DNA from: Heterobilharzia americana
Taxonomy: Eukaryota > Platyhelminthes > Trematoda > Strigeidida > Schistosomatidae
Assembly (NCBI GenBank): GCA_944470555.2
Contig: OX104132.1
Span: 15,137,755-15,201,754, forward strand
DNA length: 64,000 bases
Direction of reading: 5' to 3'
Positions 45,750-57,284 of the stretch are shown one piece after another. The notes under the pieces were generated by a model, which worked only from the letters and a program-made list of their open reading frames with translations, searched no databases and was not told the DNA's origin. The position numbers were made by a program, and so were the translations under genes. Each line of letters opens with the position of its first letter. Within the stretch, counting starts at the first letter, position 1.

Positions 45750-46150
45750 GTTGTTGGAAGAATTTTCTGTTTTCTTGTCAAACTTGTGTATATCATAACA
45801 CTTTTCCTAGTTTAAGATCCAGTGATTTTCTTTAGGCGCTCATTATGAGTACATTTAAAAAATGAATTTGAAACTTCATTTTTTTGTAAGTAAAAGTATT
45901 AATCAGATAGGGTTAAATCGTTATTTATGATGTATCAGAGGAATGTATGACTGTTTTTATCAAGAATATCTATCAGAGATTGTTTATAAAAGTCTATTTA
46001 TGGAGGAGAAAACTCGTGGACTCATGTTCCTGTATCATTTTTACACTGAAGCAGATTATGAGTATATGTACTCGAGTATTAGGTGAAGAACCAGTGATAA
46101 GTTATATGGTGATCAAGTGATATGAGAAAGACTGGAGATGAAAGTGTTGA
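45750..46150. other. Anonymous AT-rich sequence
   Basis: This is the probable downstream flank of the bHLH gene. I see nothing specific. Confidence 0.4.
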
Positions 46151-46154
46151 TAAT

Positions 46155-46738
46155 CTGTTATGATACTTGTAATTTCCCGTTGCTATACGGGGTCAAATTA
46201 CTCAACCTCTGTTGGTAGCTAGGTTCCTATGCGAATGTCTTGATACCGCTGAATATTCACAGTGTTATATTGATCTTGATAACTAGAAGAGGAACCAGGA
46301 GGCACTTTTCATCCCGTTCGGGACTCTTCTGCTGGATGTACCTTCACCCCACTGAGACTCAGACTTTGTGTCCATCGCTTCAAACGCTAAGGCGTTATCC
46401 ACTGAGTCATGATAGCCACCTGTTGTACAACGGGTATTAGTTATTACTATCTCTTAATTTACTTGTAGTTCTCCATTGTTTTAGAAAGATCGAATTGTTC
46501 GATCTCGATTGGCATATAGGCCCCTATGCGGATGCCTGGATATTGCCTGACTATCTGTTATGATAATTTACTTGGCTGTGGCTAGTAGAGGAATCTAGGA
46601 CATGCTTTTCATCCTATTTGGAACTCACCAGGTGGATATACCTGCATCTCGGTGAGTGATGTTATTAATACTGAAGCTCCAACCCTGTACTCATCGCTTC
46701 AACCACCAGAGCGTTAAACACTAAGTCACTGGAGCACT
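46155..46738 (-). repeat. Two tandem Sm-alpha-like SINEs, minus strand
   Basis: Two complete but diverged copies (about 46155-46435 and 46440-46738) lie in the same orientation, each with spacer module, ribozyme-like tail and tRNA-like head ('gcgttatccactgagtcatg', 'gcgttaaacactaagtcact'). Neither keeps both core blocks. Confidence 0.65.
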
Positions 46739-46870
46739 ATGAGTACTGGGTATGAGCTCCAGTGGGGACAACATCATTCACTGGGGGTGCAAGGACATCC
46801 AGCTGACGAGCCCCAATTAGGACGAAATGCGTGTCCTGCACTTCTCTGTTAGTCACTAAGATCAACAGAC
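46739..46870 (+). repeat. Sm-alpha-like SINE with conserved hammerhead core
   Basis: CTGACGA (46803-46809) and GAAA (46824-46827) are intact around a stem II GCCC/GGAC with one mismatch, and a GTC cleavage triplet follows. Stem I has two mismatches. It faces the two minus-strand copies head to head. Confidence 0.65.
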
Positions 46871-46874
46871 ATTG

Positions 46875-47440
46875 TTGATAATTCGATTAGTTTGTGATGT
46901 ACAAGTGTCAATTTAATTACCAGTTAAGAAATATTGCCATAACAACTCATATCAACAAAATGAGAAACAATGTAACCAAATGGGTGAAAATAACTGTTTA
47001 GTATGAAATTGTTACCTTTATAAATATAACTTCTAAAGTAAACAGATGACTGGAAATAAATACTTGTGTAATGATAGAACTTTCAACATCTTCAGTATGG
47101 TAGGTTGAATGGATCATCATCATGAGTGTCACACAGTTTCTGCTACTCGTAGATGTTGCAGTCAGGGGCTTATACTGTTTCATACATAACTTAGTACACA
47201 TTAGATACTTCCATTCAAGTTGTACTCTACCAAGGTGGTTAATAAACATATAGAAAAAAATAACTCCTAAGCATATAGATTAATTTGGTTCCGTCATATC
47301 ATCAACTAATTTTTCTGTCTTACCCGAAATCTTCCCACACAGTCCTAAAATTACTACCCATTGGTTTTAAAACCTGTGTGAGTGACACAGTGAAGAACTG
47401 AAGAGTGAAATCTGTGTTGGAACACTATGTGTCATAATGT
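46875..47440. other. Anonymous AT-rich sequence
   Basis: I see no gene or recurrent repeat. Confidence 0.4.
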
Positions 47441-48163
47441 CATGTACTTACTTCTTGACAAACGTCAGAATGTCCTACCAGATGTGCAAATGGTGAGATA
47501 CAATGTATATCAAACATCTTTTCGTTTTGAATTTCATGTTCCATAAAAAGTTGACTGCATTAACACTGAAGTACAATTTGAATACCTTTACTATCAAACT
47601 CTCCAACTTACTTCCATTGGACGATAACAGAAGAAGTTGGTTAAAATCTAAACTTACTGATATCTTCGATAAGTACTTGGCTTTGCCTACAATAGAATCA
47701 TACGTACTTCCCAATGAGCATGAAAATTCTTTGCAATGTCTGCAGGAGAGGGAAGATTTACTTATGCTGAGATTAAATAAAAGTCCCGAGGTGATCTTTA
47801 TCAATAAAAAGGATTTTTCGTGATTTGTGCCAAGAAAGATAAAAAAAAGGATAAAACATTGAAACTGGAAGAGAGAGTCATAACCCAGACTGAACTAAAA
47901 CCCTTTTAGATTCACATCTACCTTTCATGTACAATCTTCTAAAAATACACAACAAGGATGTCTTATCAACAGTAAACTCTTCATGCCACGAGTTGGTCCG
48001 ATGATTCGCATAGAAGCTTGCACAATTCCGTGACAAGCTATCCGTGTATAGTGTGATGGACCCTTCTCAGTTCGTCAAAAAGCTGAAAAAATGGAATATT
48101 TCAATAAGTTCCTTGTATTCTTTGGTGTTTCTTCTCCTTTACAAATATTCTAGTCGAGGAAAC
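47440..48163 (+). mobile_element. Second-type Penelope-like element remnant, 5' part
   Basis: An open piece at 47503-47823 encodes an N-terminal PLE-like region ('DDNRRSWLKSKLTDIF', 'LMLRLNKSPEVIFINKKDF'), followed by frameshifted RT sequence ending in 'VSSPFTNILVEET' (the 'SLFTNVPLEET' block) at 48163. The element is then interrupted by the candidate LTR at 48164-48600 and resumes at 48601 with 'TIEVIYKKSKF'. It differs clearly from the GIY-YIG PLE at 1-4677. Confidence 0.7.
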
Positions 48164-48600
48164 TTTAGGAGACTGGCTGTGTTATTATTACGTAACGCTT
48201 AACCAACCCTACTTGACTCGAGTTGTTCTAGTACCTGCCTAGTCAGTACCTTACATAATGTGTAAGTACTGAATAATGAAGCACAAATCAAATGACTGGT
48301 ATTCAAGAATATATATATATATATTTAAAAAGAATAAATGTGAAAGCAATTATTAGGGGGGAAAGTTTATCTGACTTATCTGGTTAGTATGGCTGAGCCA
48401 GAGACTAAGTGGGTGCGTGTTAAACCAGCAGAAAGAGAGCGCAAAATGGCGTCGAAGCCTGCTGGGATGCATGCTCGTTAAAACAAAACTTAAAACACCT
48501 TAGGCATTCAGAGGCTGACTAGAAGTTTATTTGGTTAGTTCAATTTAATCTATTTATTTCGGCTCTGATTGTATTTTGGTGCTAGGAATGTGCGCTAAAA
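48164..48600. mobile_element. Candidate solo LTR inserted in a PLE
   Basis: This 437-base stretch is repeated at 60351-60800. It splits the RT reading between VEET and TIEV and is flanked by AAAC (48160-48163 and 48601-48604), consistent with a 4-5 bp target duplication. It has no internal coding. The ends here are TTTAGG...CTAAAA, whereas the other copy keeps TG...CA. It could alternatively be a non-coding repeat of another class. Confidence 0.55.
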
Positions 48601-49625
48601 AAACTATTGAGGTTATTTATAAAAAGTCCAAATTCCTTCCTATATCTGAAGAAGACCCTAAGCAACTTTTATCCCTGTGTACAGAAGATATTGAATTCCA
48701 TTTCAACATAGAATTGTAACGACAGATTGATAGATTACCTATGGGGAGCGCAGTTGGTCCAATATTTATGTCAAACCTGGACGATATTCTGTTTTGTTCG
48801 AGATATATAGGTGACATATTTGAGATATGCAAAGACGTGAACTATTTCAGATTTTGAAGAAAGGCACACCTAAACATTCGTTTTGCAATAGAGTATGAGC
48901 ATGAAAATCGTCTGAACTTCCTTGATTTATCCATTGTGAGATGCAGCGATGATACGGTTGTGAGAAGCATCTAATACAGAGATACGTGGACTAAACAATA
49001 TCTAAACAAAACAGCTTTGTCTGATTAACAGCAAACGTGGACTAGTTAGAACACTGTCCAAGAGAGTAAGGAACGTTTGATGAGAAGACAAACCCAACGA
49101 TGTGTTAGTTTTCTTTTAGATTCATTTGTTAGGTAATGTTTGTCTTATTAGGAAGTATTCCAAGGTACCTGCAGAGAGAAAGAATGCGGCTACAGTTGGG
49201 AAAAAGATGGTATTTATCCAGTTAGTATTTCAAGGAGATAACGTTTCCGAAAGGTTACGCACCTCCCTTGATAGAACGTATCTTGTAGCTAAATATGTTC
49301 CTCTTTATAGCACTAATCATACCATCCAACGTCACCTCCAACCGTATTTACGAATTCCCATATACTTACCAACGCAAAAAAAGAACACAAAGATAGGCAT
49401 ATGTTAGTCTTTCTGAAAATGTTGAAGCACTTTTTGATTGAACGGTTCGAAATCGCTGACATTTTTAATCATACACCATTTAGGCAACTCATGACAAAGA
49501 GTGGATATATCTGCAGTCTTCATAACAATAAACCGACAACGATCCTTTATTTTACTTTAGTTTTCAGGATCAGTTACAGCCTAAACGCATTAAACCTTAT
49601 CTATGCTTTCAGAAAGGGACAATAA
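48601..49625 (+). mobile_element. Second-type Penelope-like element remnant, 3' part
   Basis: It continues the RT with 'LPISEEDPKQLLSLCTED', 'MGSAVGPIFMSNL', 'RYIGDIFEIC' (the YxDD site, with one Asp lost to Gly) and 'RLNFLDLSI'. The region after RT follows at 49126-49407 ('LVFQGDNVSERLRTSLDRTY', 'YSTNHTIQRHLQPY'), and the C-terminal tail at 49401-49625 includes 'HFLIERFEIADIFNHTPF' and 'FRKGQ'. Stops and frameshifts are frequent, so it is dead. I could not find a clear GIY-YIG motif in the degraded end. Confidence 0.75.
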
Positions 49626-49994
49626 TTAATCTAGTATTCCCTTGATGTCTCTGCCACCGCTATATTTCCTTATTTCACACTTTTTTATTCTTTCCTTTTC
49701 TTTCTTATAGGACTTCTGATACATCCTATGTATTATAACACTCATGTGCTTGTTTCTTTGTGGAAAATCAGTTATTATTATGACAGAGAAAGTTTTATCA
49801 TTTTCACCATTCCCCACACCCATTGTTAAGACTCAGAATCTTTGTTCTAATTACTGGCAAATAAACAAACGTTGTCACCACTATTCATATAGCTAACATT
49901 CGTTAACTGAGTTTTGCTTGCTGTATCCTCATTTCGTAATGTACATGCTTACTTTGTTCTAACTCAAAAGTATGCTTCTCAGTTTGTCCCATAC

Positions 49995-50515
49995 TAACTC
50001 CATTATTTGCTGTTACTTGTAATTCTCCGTTGTTATATTAGTTCGAATCGGTCGACCTCTGTCAGTATATGGGCTCCTATGCGGATGCTTCGATATTGCC
50101 TGAATATTTATTGTTATGATTTACTTAGTTGTGGTTAGCGGCTAAATCCAAGACGCGCATTTTGTCTTATTTTGAACTATTCAGTTGAATGTACCCGCAC
50201 ATCAGTGAGTGATGGTGTTCCCACTGAGACTCACACCCTGTACTCATCGATTCAAATTTCGAAGCGCTATCCACTAGGTCGCTGAACAGTGATAGCCACC
50301 TCTAGCCCAACGGGTATTGCGTACTACTGTTTGTTAATGCATATAATTCGCCGGTTATGCTGGATCGACAACAACAAATAGTAGTAACTAATACCTGTCG
50401 CAGTGGCAGGTGGAACGACATCACTGATTGAGGTGCAGGTACATCCAGCTAACAAGTCCCAAAGGGGACAAGACATTTGTCCTGGATTCCAATGTTAGCC
50501 ACAACCAAGTTAATT
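49995..50515. repeat. Head-to-head pair of Sm-alpha-like SINEs
   Basis: A minus copy (49995-50305) and a plus copy (50390-50515) are separated by a short segment whose ends are themselves inverted ('gggtattgcgtactactgtt' against 'aaatagtagtaactaatacc'). Both ribozyme cores are degenerate (ATTCAG side changed; CTAACAA). Confidence 0.6.
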
Positions 50516-50519
50516 ATAC

Positions 50520-52465
50520 TAAGCTAATTTTGTGTTGATTCCTCATTAGTTGTAGTTGAGGCGAAGTTGGGAAATAAATATGAGCTCAATTTATTCCACA
50601 GCTCTTGTTCTTCTTTCTTTGATGAAAATGGCGAAAGAACCACTCTGTACGAATCTCAAACAATTTTTCTCTGTTATTGTTTAGACTTTATAAACAATTG
50701 ACAAATTAGATCTACAGTATTGCTGAGTCCTCACTGATAGTCGAAGTAATACTGTCAGCCAGGATCAAAACTCCAGTTAACCATCTGTTTTCTGTATGAG
50801 ATGACAGAGACGTTCACAACAAGAATACAGATAGTTGTAATTTGTGGTAAGCTGAAAAATAAACTTTCTTCTGAGAGACATCTTAAAAGACTCATTTATC
50901 CAAAATAAAAAACCCTAAAGCCTCCTATTCCACCTAACTTTGATATTCTCCAACAGATTTTGTTGTATTCGAAGCATGAAGTTGTAACGACCAGCTATTG
51001 ATACGTTTTCGTCTAGCCTGTAGGTAGGTGGGTACATTGCTGCAGGGGACGCGTACAGCAGTGTGAATTTAGTGGTGACCAAGAGAATCTGGAAGGCAAA
51101 CGAGGAAGAGAAAAAGATGAGCCGATGACTCAACAAGTATAAAGTATTTTAACTTCTCACTGATGTCTGAAAGTTCGTGCAGAACAGTATTTCTGCATAA
51201 AAGCATTTATTTCATACCTTGATGTAGTATTCAAGGATTGACAGGTTTATTTCAACTCTTTTGTAAACTACTGTCAAGTAAAAGGTGACAGAAACAAATC
51301 ACTGAGTTGAGACGAAGACAAAGTAGATTTGTATCGACTGACTAGAAGAGCTCTGTGTCCAGTTCATTTAAGCAATGTGTGCTGGTTACTTCTACATCCA
51401 GTTATAAGAGGCCCTTTACTAACAGACACTGATCAATTCGGCTTAAAGTTATACTTAGTAGAAAGGTGAAAATGTCAACAGATAAATATCATTCGATAAT
51501 GTAATCGAAATCTGAACAGCAATCAAGTTTCATAATTTAACCGACAGAGTTACTAGACAGCTGGTTTGAAAGTTGTTTTTCTTGAACTCTACACTGATAA
51601 GGTTATCGCATTCATTATTGCATAAAGTCAAAGCGTCTTAACTGACACTAAACTGTGAGATCCAACTTTTCTTATTTCTGTGAATCAGTTTTTATAAGCT
51701 CAAGTAAATAATTTTTCAATACACTCAAGTTAAAAAAAACTTACGATACTTGACATGATTTAAGTCAAGAACAGTTGACGATCTATTTTGACTTTTTAGT
51801 CTGCTCAATGAAACGATCAAAAATAAATCAATTTTTGCATGCAAAGAGTTATGATTATGTAATCACTGAATAAAGAAGGAATCAGTCAAAATACAAGATA
51901 TATTAAGATGGGATTAACGGCAGTGGATAAGATAGAAACACGTGGTCACAATAGTCAGCTTCATGTAGAAATCACATTCACATGTTCGACTATTCATACC
52001 ACATTTGTGTGCTTGATTCTTAACCTCTTCCTTTATATCTTTCTAGCCTGCTTCCTTTTCGTGATGTTCCTTGAGTGACTATAAGTAGTAGTCATTACAG
52101 AGACAGGGGACATCTGGTGTGCATTGATAATGGTAAAGAGAACTGATACTGAATTGAGCAAGAGGACACTACTGACTTAAAATTAATTATTTCTCATATT
52201 TTCTTTCATATTTTCTATGTGATGACCTGAATTTTTGTCATCACTGAATAATTATGACACATTTATTACCGAAATTTATTCGTTCATGAAATGAACAAAA
52301 TTGTTCAATGATCTGTATATTAATAAAAATTGAATCCAGTCAACTCAGGTTTTGTTAAAAAAGTGTCAATTGAATAAAATATTAAACAGGATTAAATTTT
52401 TTGAAATGGAAGCAGACTTCACATCATATCATGTAATGTTAGCTGATTAGTTAGATAAATAATTT
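50520..52465. other. Anonymous AT-rich sequence
   Basis: The longest uninformative stretch. There are no recognised repeats, and only short frames such as 50915-51136 (minus) without support. Confidence 0.4.
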
Positions 52466-52469
52466 TCAA

Positions 52470-52755
52470 GGTAGTATTCATCATGGGCTGACATAACTCA
52501 GAGAATCGTTGAAAACCTGATAGATTTGGACAGCTATTTTGGCCTAGTATGGGGGGGCTTAGCAGTGCACACCTTTACTCCCCTTTGGGATCGAACCCCG
52601 AGACCGTCAAATAACATGGAGAGTATATTAGTACTCATAGATTGGATAGGGATCCAGTGATCCATTCGTGATATAGCACGATCATCATCCGATACGATCG
52701 ACGAGTATTCCTTCCCACACCCAACATGCCTGGTCTCTTACGTCAAGGCTCCTAA
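52470..52755 (-). repeat. tRNA-derived repeat (family S1), degenerate
   Basis: It reads 'gtagtattcatcatgggctg', 'tgggatcgaaccccgagacc' and part of the extended module near 52660. Confidence 0.6.
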
Positions 52756-53125
52756 TTAGGAATTCAAGAAATCATTTTTGAAGCAAGTCAGTGAAGAACT
52801 TATAGAAATAATCCTATTTGTGAAACTACTCTTCCTACAGTTTATAGTGTCAAAATCATTCATTTACTTCAAACAAACTCGATGTTCAGTAAGATACTTT
52901 AAAGAATCTTTCTAATCAGCTTTTTAATTAACTTTTACAGCAGTTATAAAGATAGAAAAGGCTTCAAAAACTTTAAGGAGATAAAAAATTCAATGATTTA
53001 CTTAAACTAGTCATGAAATTCATTCTACTGAATGTTAACGGAGGCCTTGAAGTGTTAAAAGACTAAATGGTTGGTTTTAAGGAGTTATTGAGTATAATAC
53101 ATGGGAAACACTCGTGAGAACTTGG

Positions 53126-53127
<2 letters not shown>

Positions 53128-53186
<59 letters not shown>
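53128..53186. repeat. (TAA)n microsatellite
   Basis: About 59 bases of TAA repeat. It resembles the tails of RTE copies, but I see no RTE sequence directly before it. Confidence 0.95.
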
Positions 53187-53554
53187 TGATCATAACAATA
53201 TGACAAGTACTTCAGCAAAGAGACTGTCTTCGACAGCTTCATTTTCGAGGCACTACACAATGGTAACAGGCGTAAACTGTCAATACTTAAGATGTTATTC
53301 TTATCAAGAAATGATCAAAATTGTTATGTACAATAAAGACTGATCAAAGTATAACAGGAATTGCATAAGAATGACTAAGCTTAGTTGAGAAGTTGGGCTA
53401 AATGACAAAATATTTAGAAACTCAAGTTTGGTTGAAGAGTGGACAGGGAAATGGAACTAGGTGATTTTATAGACTGTAGTTTAGTACTGTGAACGGAAGG
53501 GTGTTTGAACAGTTTCGTTTTTATCTGGAGGTTTTTGAAGACTTATTAACTGAT

Positions 53555-53970
53555 TTTAGGTTGGAATTCATCATTGACTGACATCAGTTGGAGAAACATT
53601 GGAAACCTGGGAGCACTGGACAGCTGTTCTGTCATAGTATTGGACTCCTCAGTAATTCTCACCCATAACCCCACACCAACAAGGATCGAAACCAGGACCT
53701 TCAGGTTCGTGGTTAGCGCATTATCACTGAGCCACTGAGTCAGAATCCAATGGTTCCCATTTCCTATTTCTGTCAGTTCCCGATACAGCATGACCTCCAT
53801 CCAATGTTGTTGTTGTGTAACCGTCCTCTTGTTCAACTCCGCTGGTCATGACTTATCATTAGAACTTCAGGAATTACCTCTCGAAGCTAGTCACCAATGA
53901 GCACTAGATTAATTCTATCTGGAGGTTCATGGAGATTTATTAATTGATCTTGGGTTAGAATACATCTTTT
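53555..53970 (-). repeat. tRNA-derived repeat (family S1), longest form
   Basis: This copy shows the full extent: family end 'ttcatcattgactgacatc', 'ggacagctgttctgtcatag', B-box complement 'aggatcgaaacc', A-box complement 'attatcactgagccactgag', the extended module and an outer part 'cctctcgaagctagtcacca' that also occurs at 36300-36330. Confidence 0.75.
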
Positions 53971-53974
53971 TTTA

Positions 53975-54639
53975 TACACAGTTTAGGATTTATCATATGA
54001 ATCCTAAGAGCATGGGTTACTCAAAAAAATACTAATATAAGAAATCTTCAAAAGGTTTCATCTGAGTTTGTTAACTGACTTTGTGAATGGATTGTTTCTT
54101 GAGACAAATGGACCAGTGTTGAAGATGTATTCAGTTATCCTGCTTCTTATTTATCCACAGTTGCCTCTTCACAACTACGTAAAATAGTACTGTTGAATGC
54201 ATTTCGGCTGAAACTAAAGTCAAGCGACTTATATATACAAGGGCTGGTAAACTGGTTTTTGCACATAGAATTGGTCAAGTGCAAGAGTTTGTGCTTCATA
54301 TTTTCAGGAAATATGGATCGAAAGACAAATACTAATCTCAGTGTACTTGTAAGAGAGTTTGACATCATTCTCATCAGAGTGCTAACAGCTTCAAAATTTA
54401 GATCAATATACACGATACGTTTTTGTACGGAGGTACGATTGCTTTTATTAGCTTTATGTTTTCGTCTATAAAACACAGTCGAACCTCGTTTTCAGTCCGT
54501 TTTTATAAGGAAAAAACTTCCTGTTCCAACACATCAGAAGTACAGATTCTCTTAATTTAAGTGACAAGAAATAGAAGATTGGATTTCTTCTGTAACTTAT
54601 GGGCATTCAACTATAAAAGACCAGTACAATTAAAAGAGA
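53975..54639. other. Unassigned sequence
   Basis: Open frames overlap on both strands at 54147-54476 (109 codons minus, 92 plus). Neither is recognisable, and such mirrored frames argue against real coding. Confidence 0.35.
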
Positions 54640-56223
54640 TTTTCATTGTTATTATTATTTGTCCCTTGGGTTTCTAGTAGAACAGACGGCTGCAGTAGCA
54701 CGCCTCCATCCCACTGACTTCTCTGCAGTCTTCTGAACCTGGCTCCACGACTGTCCACAAGCTTTCATTTCTTCCTCACCTGATCTCCTCCGTATCACAA
54801 TCGGACGCCCAACTCATTGTTTTCGCTTTGGGTTCCACTCGAGGTCTTGGCCTGGCACGTGATGTCCCCAAATGGTCTTATCAGTGTATGCCCAATCCAT
54901 CTCCACTTCCTTCTGTATATTTGTTGAGCGATAGTTTCTTGGTTGGTTCGTTTCTAGCCAGCCAGAGTTCCTTGTTGCTTATTCTTTCTGGCTTTCTCAT
55001 CTGATCTTCAGTAACGAGCCAGCGTAAGCAGCTGTTGATGAATATCTGTAGTCTGTTGGGAGTGCTTTTCATGACGCTCCAAGTCTCTTAATCATCACAT
55101 AGAAGCACTGACTTGGCGTTAGTGTTGAAAATCCGAATCTTGTTTTTTGTGCTGAGTGAAGTAGATCTCCACACTGATTTCAGATTGATGAGGACCTGTC
55201 ATGCTTTTTCGATCCTGGTTTTCACATCCTCATCTGTTCCTGTAGCGCTTGTAATTGGAAGGATGCTGCCTAGGTAGGTGAAAGAGACTACTTCCTTTAG
55301 GTTTCTCCCGTTGATGGTGATTGGTGCTTGTTGTTGTTGGTTGGGTATCTTCATCACCTCTGTCTTCCCTACGTTTACTTGAAGTCCCATCTTTGCTGAC
55401 CTGCCCGTCCTGTCAACTTGTTAGTTTTTGCTTGCTGATCTTCGAGTTTGTGCTACAAGACATTAGACGTAAATCATCACAGGCGAAATCCAAATCTTCT
55501 AGGGTCTTTTCATTGATCAAACACCATATGCCCATCTTCTCGCTCCTCACAGTTTGTTGCATGATCCAATCCAGTCCAGTCAACCACAATCAAGAAGACC
55601 ATCGGTGATAGTAGGCAGCAACCTTGTCTTACTCCTGTCCAAACTTCAAAGGTATCACTGAGCTTTCCATTATCATTCACTTGGGATGTGGCGTCTTCGT
55701 ATAGCTTTTGAATGAGGTTGATAAAGGTTTGTGGCACTAAAACCGCAGTGTTGAAGCAGCTGTCTGCCAAATTACTTCTCAGTCGACGCTGTCAGAGTTT
55801 ATTTCAAAATCCATGAAGTTGAAGTTGAGTTGGGTTGACTGCCATTCTATACTCTGTTCTATGATGATACGTAGCGTAGGGTTGCAATTTGATCCGCACA
55901 TGATTTGTTCTTCCTGAAGACAGACTGTTCTGGTCGTAATTTTGAATGCAGTGCATCCTTTAGTCTCTCCAGGATGGTGCGGCATAATATTTTGCTTGGG
56001 GTGGACAGCAGCATGATTCCGCGCCACTTCTTACAAAGACGTAGGTCTCCCTTCTTTGGAAGCTTGATAAGGTAGCCCTTTTTCTACTCGACGGGTACCT
56101 TTCCTTCCTTCCAAACCTTCTGTAGTAGTGGTATGAGCATTTCTGCTATTGTCTCTGCTTCTATTTTTAGCGCTTCTGGCGGGATCCCATCTGCTTCTGC
56201 TGCTTTCCCGACAGCTTTTTCAT
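54640..56223 (-). mobile_element. RTE-clade LINE, 5'-truncated minus-strand copy
   Basis: Read on the minus strand it runs from the 'AGPDG' neighbourhood of the RT (about 56200) through 'IIIEQSIEWQSTQLNFNFMDF', 'GLQVNVGKTEVMKIP' and 'SFTYLGSILPITSATGTDED' to the 3' end near 54660, with a short AATAATAATAAC tail. TTTTCAT at 54640-54646 and 56217-56223 may be the target duplication, though seven bases is weak. The frames are broken in several places. Confidence 0.85.
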
Positions 56224-56224
56224 A

Positions 56225-57030
56225 ACTGCGGCATATCATCGTCTTAGGTCGGATCTATCGAATTGGTGGTACGATCTTTGCTGCTATACATATAAATCTT
56301 TAATTCGATGTTCAATGATCCGTGGGGTCAACACTGTTGAGCAGTAAAAGACTAAAAAGAAACAGAATCCAATGACTCTTCAAATGATGCTGTCTTCTTT
56401 ATTAAAAATATCCTACTGAATAACTACTATATCTTCTTTTGAAAATAAACTGGGGTAAGTACTACCAGTACTTTCAGGTGGCGTTCGAAATTGAAGCTAG
56501 GAAGTTTACCTTTATATCCGTAGAACAAATTCCACAAGGTAACTGTGTAATCCCATGAGAACTGTTATCTTCGCAAGATACTTAACTGCTTCATCAGTAA
56601 CAACCTTCTAACTACAGCACCTTTTTTATTAAGCCAAAAGTACCACTGTGGATTCACTGTATTTATGCGCTGATCTGAATGATCAAGGTTGAAAAAAGCA
56701 CAGATCACAAAGGTCTCCGTCAGCTGGATTGTAAATTCGATAGTCAGTCAACCAGTAAGGGTTTTGTCTATCATTCATATGAATGTAATTCATCAAATTC
56801 GATTGGAAAACTATTGTAACGGAATATAAATGTGCTTTAAGATCAATCTGAAGTTTTCAAGTACCAATTAAAGACTACGTCATGATCCCTCCGACGAAGT
56901 GTGCAACTATACAGGCATCTAGGATGAGTTTTCAGGTTGTGGGACAAGTGATCCACATCTGAACAATTAAATAATAAAAAATATCTAGGTTTGTATTTTG
57001 AGGGGTTAGTGGGGATTTGGAAATATTTCA
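56225..57030. other. Anonymous AT-rich sequence
   Basis: I see no gene or repeat. Confidence 0.4.
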
Positions 57031-57034
57031 AGTT

Positions 57035-57175
57035 GAAGGTCGCCGGTTCGATTCCTGGCGAGGTCGTGGGTGCAAACTGTTGAGGAGGCCCATACTAGGA
57101 CGAAACAGCTGTCCAGTGCTCCCAGGTTCCCTTTGTTTTTTCCAACTGATGTCAGTCTACGATGAATAAAAACTT
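57035..57175 (+). repeat. tRNA-derived SINE (family S1), 3' part
   Basis: It starts at the B box 'gccggttcgattcctgg' and runs through 'gaaacagctgtccagtgctc' to 'ctgatgtcagtctacgatga'. The A-box half is missing. Confidence 0.7.
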
Positions 57176-57284
57176 GATTTAGGTTTGTGTTATCGAGATT
57201 CATTTGGTTTGTGATATAACTGAACTGTCCTTCAATATTGGTGGTAATTACTTTTCATTTGTTAATATCATGGTTAACATGTGT

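Noticed and set aside
53128..53186. RTE tail
   Set aside because: The TAA tract resembles RTE tails, but the preceding sequence has no RTE 3' end on either strand.
54147..54476. 109-codon minus-strand frame as a gene
   Set aside because: A plus-strand frame of similar length mirrors it almost exactly, which points to low stop density and not to coding.
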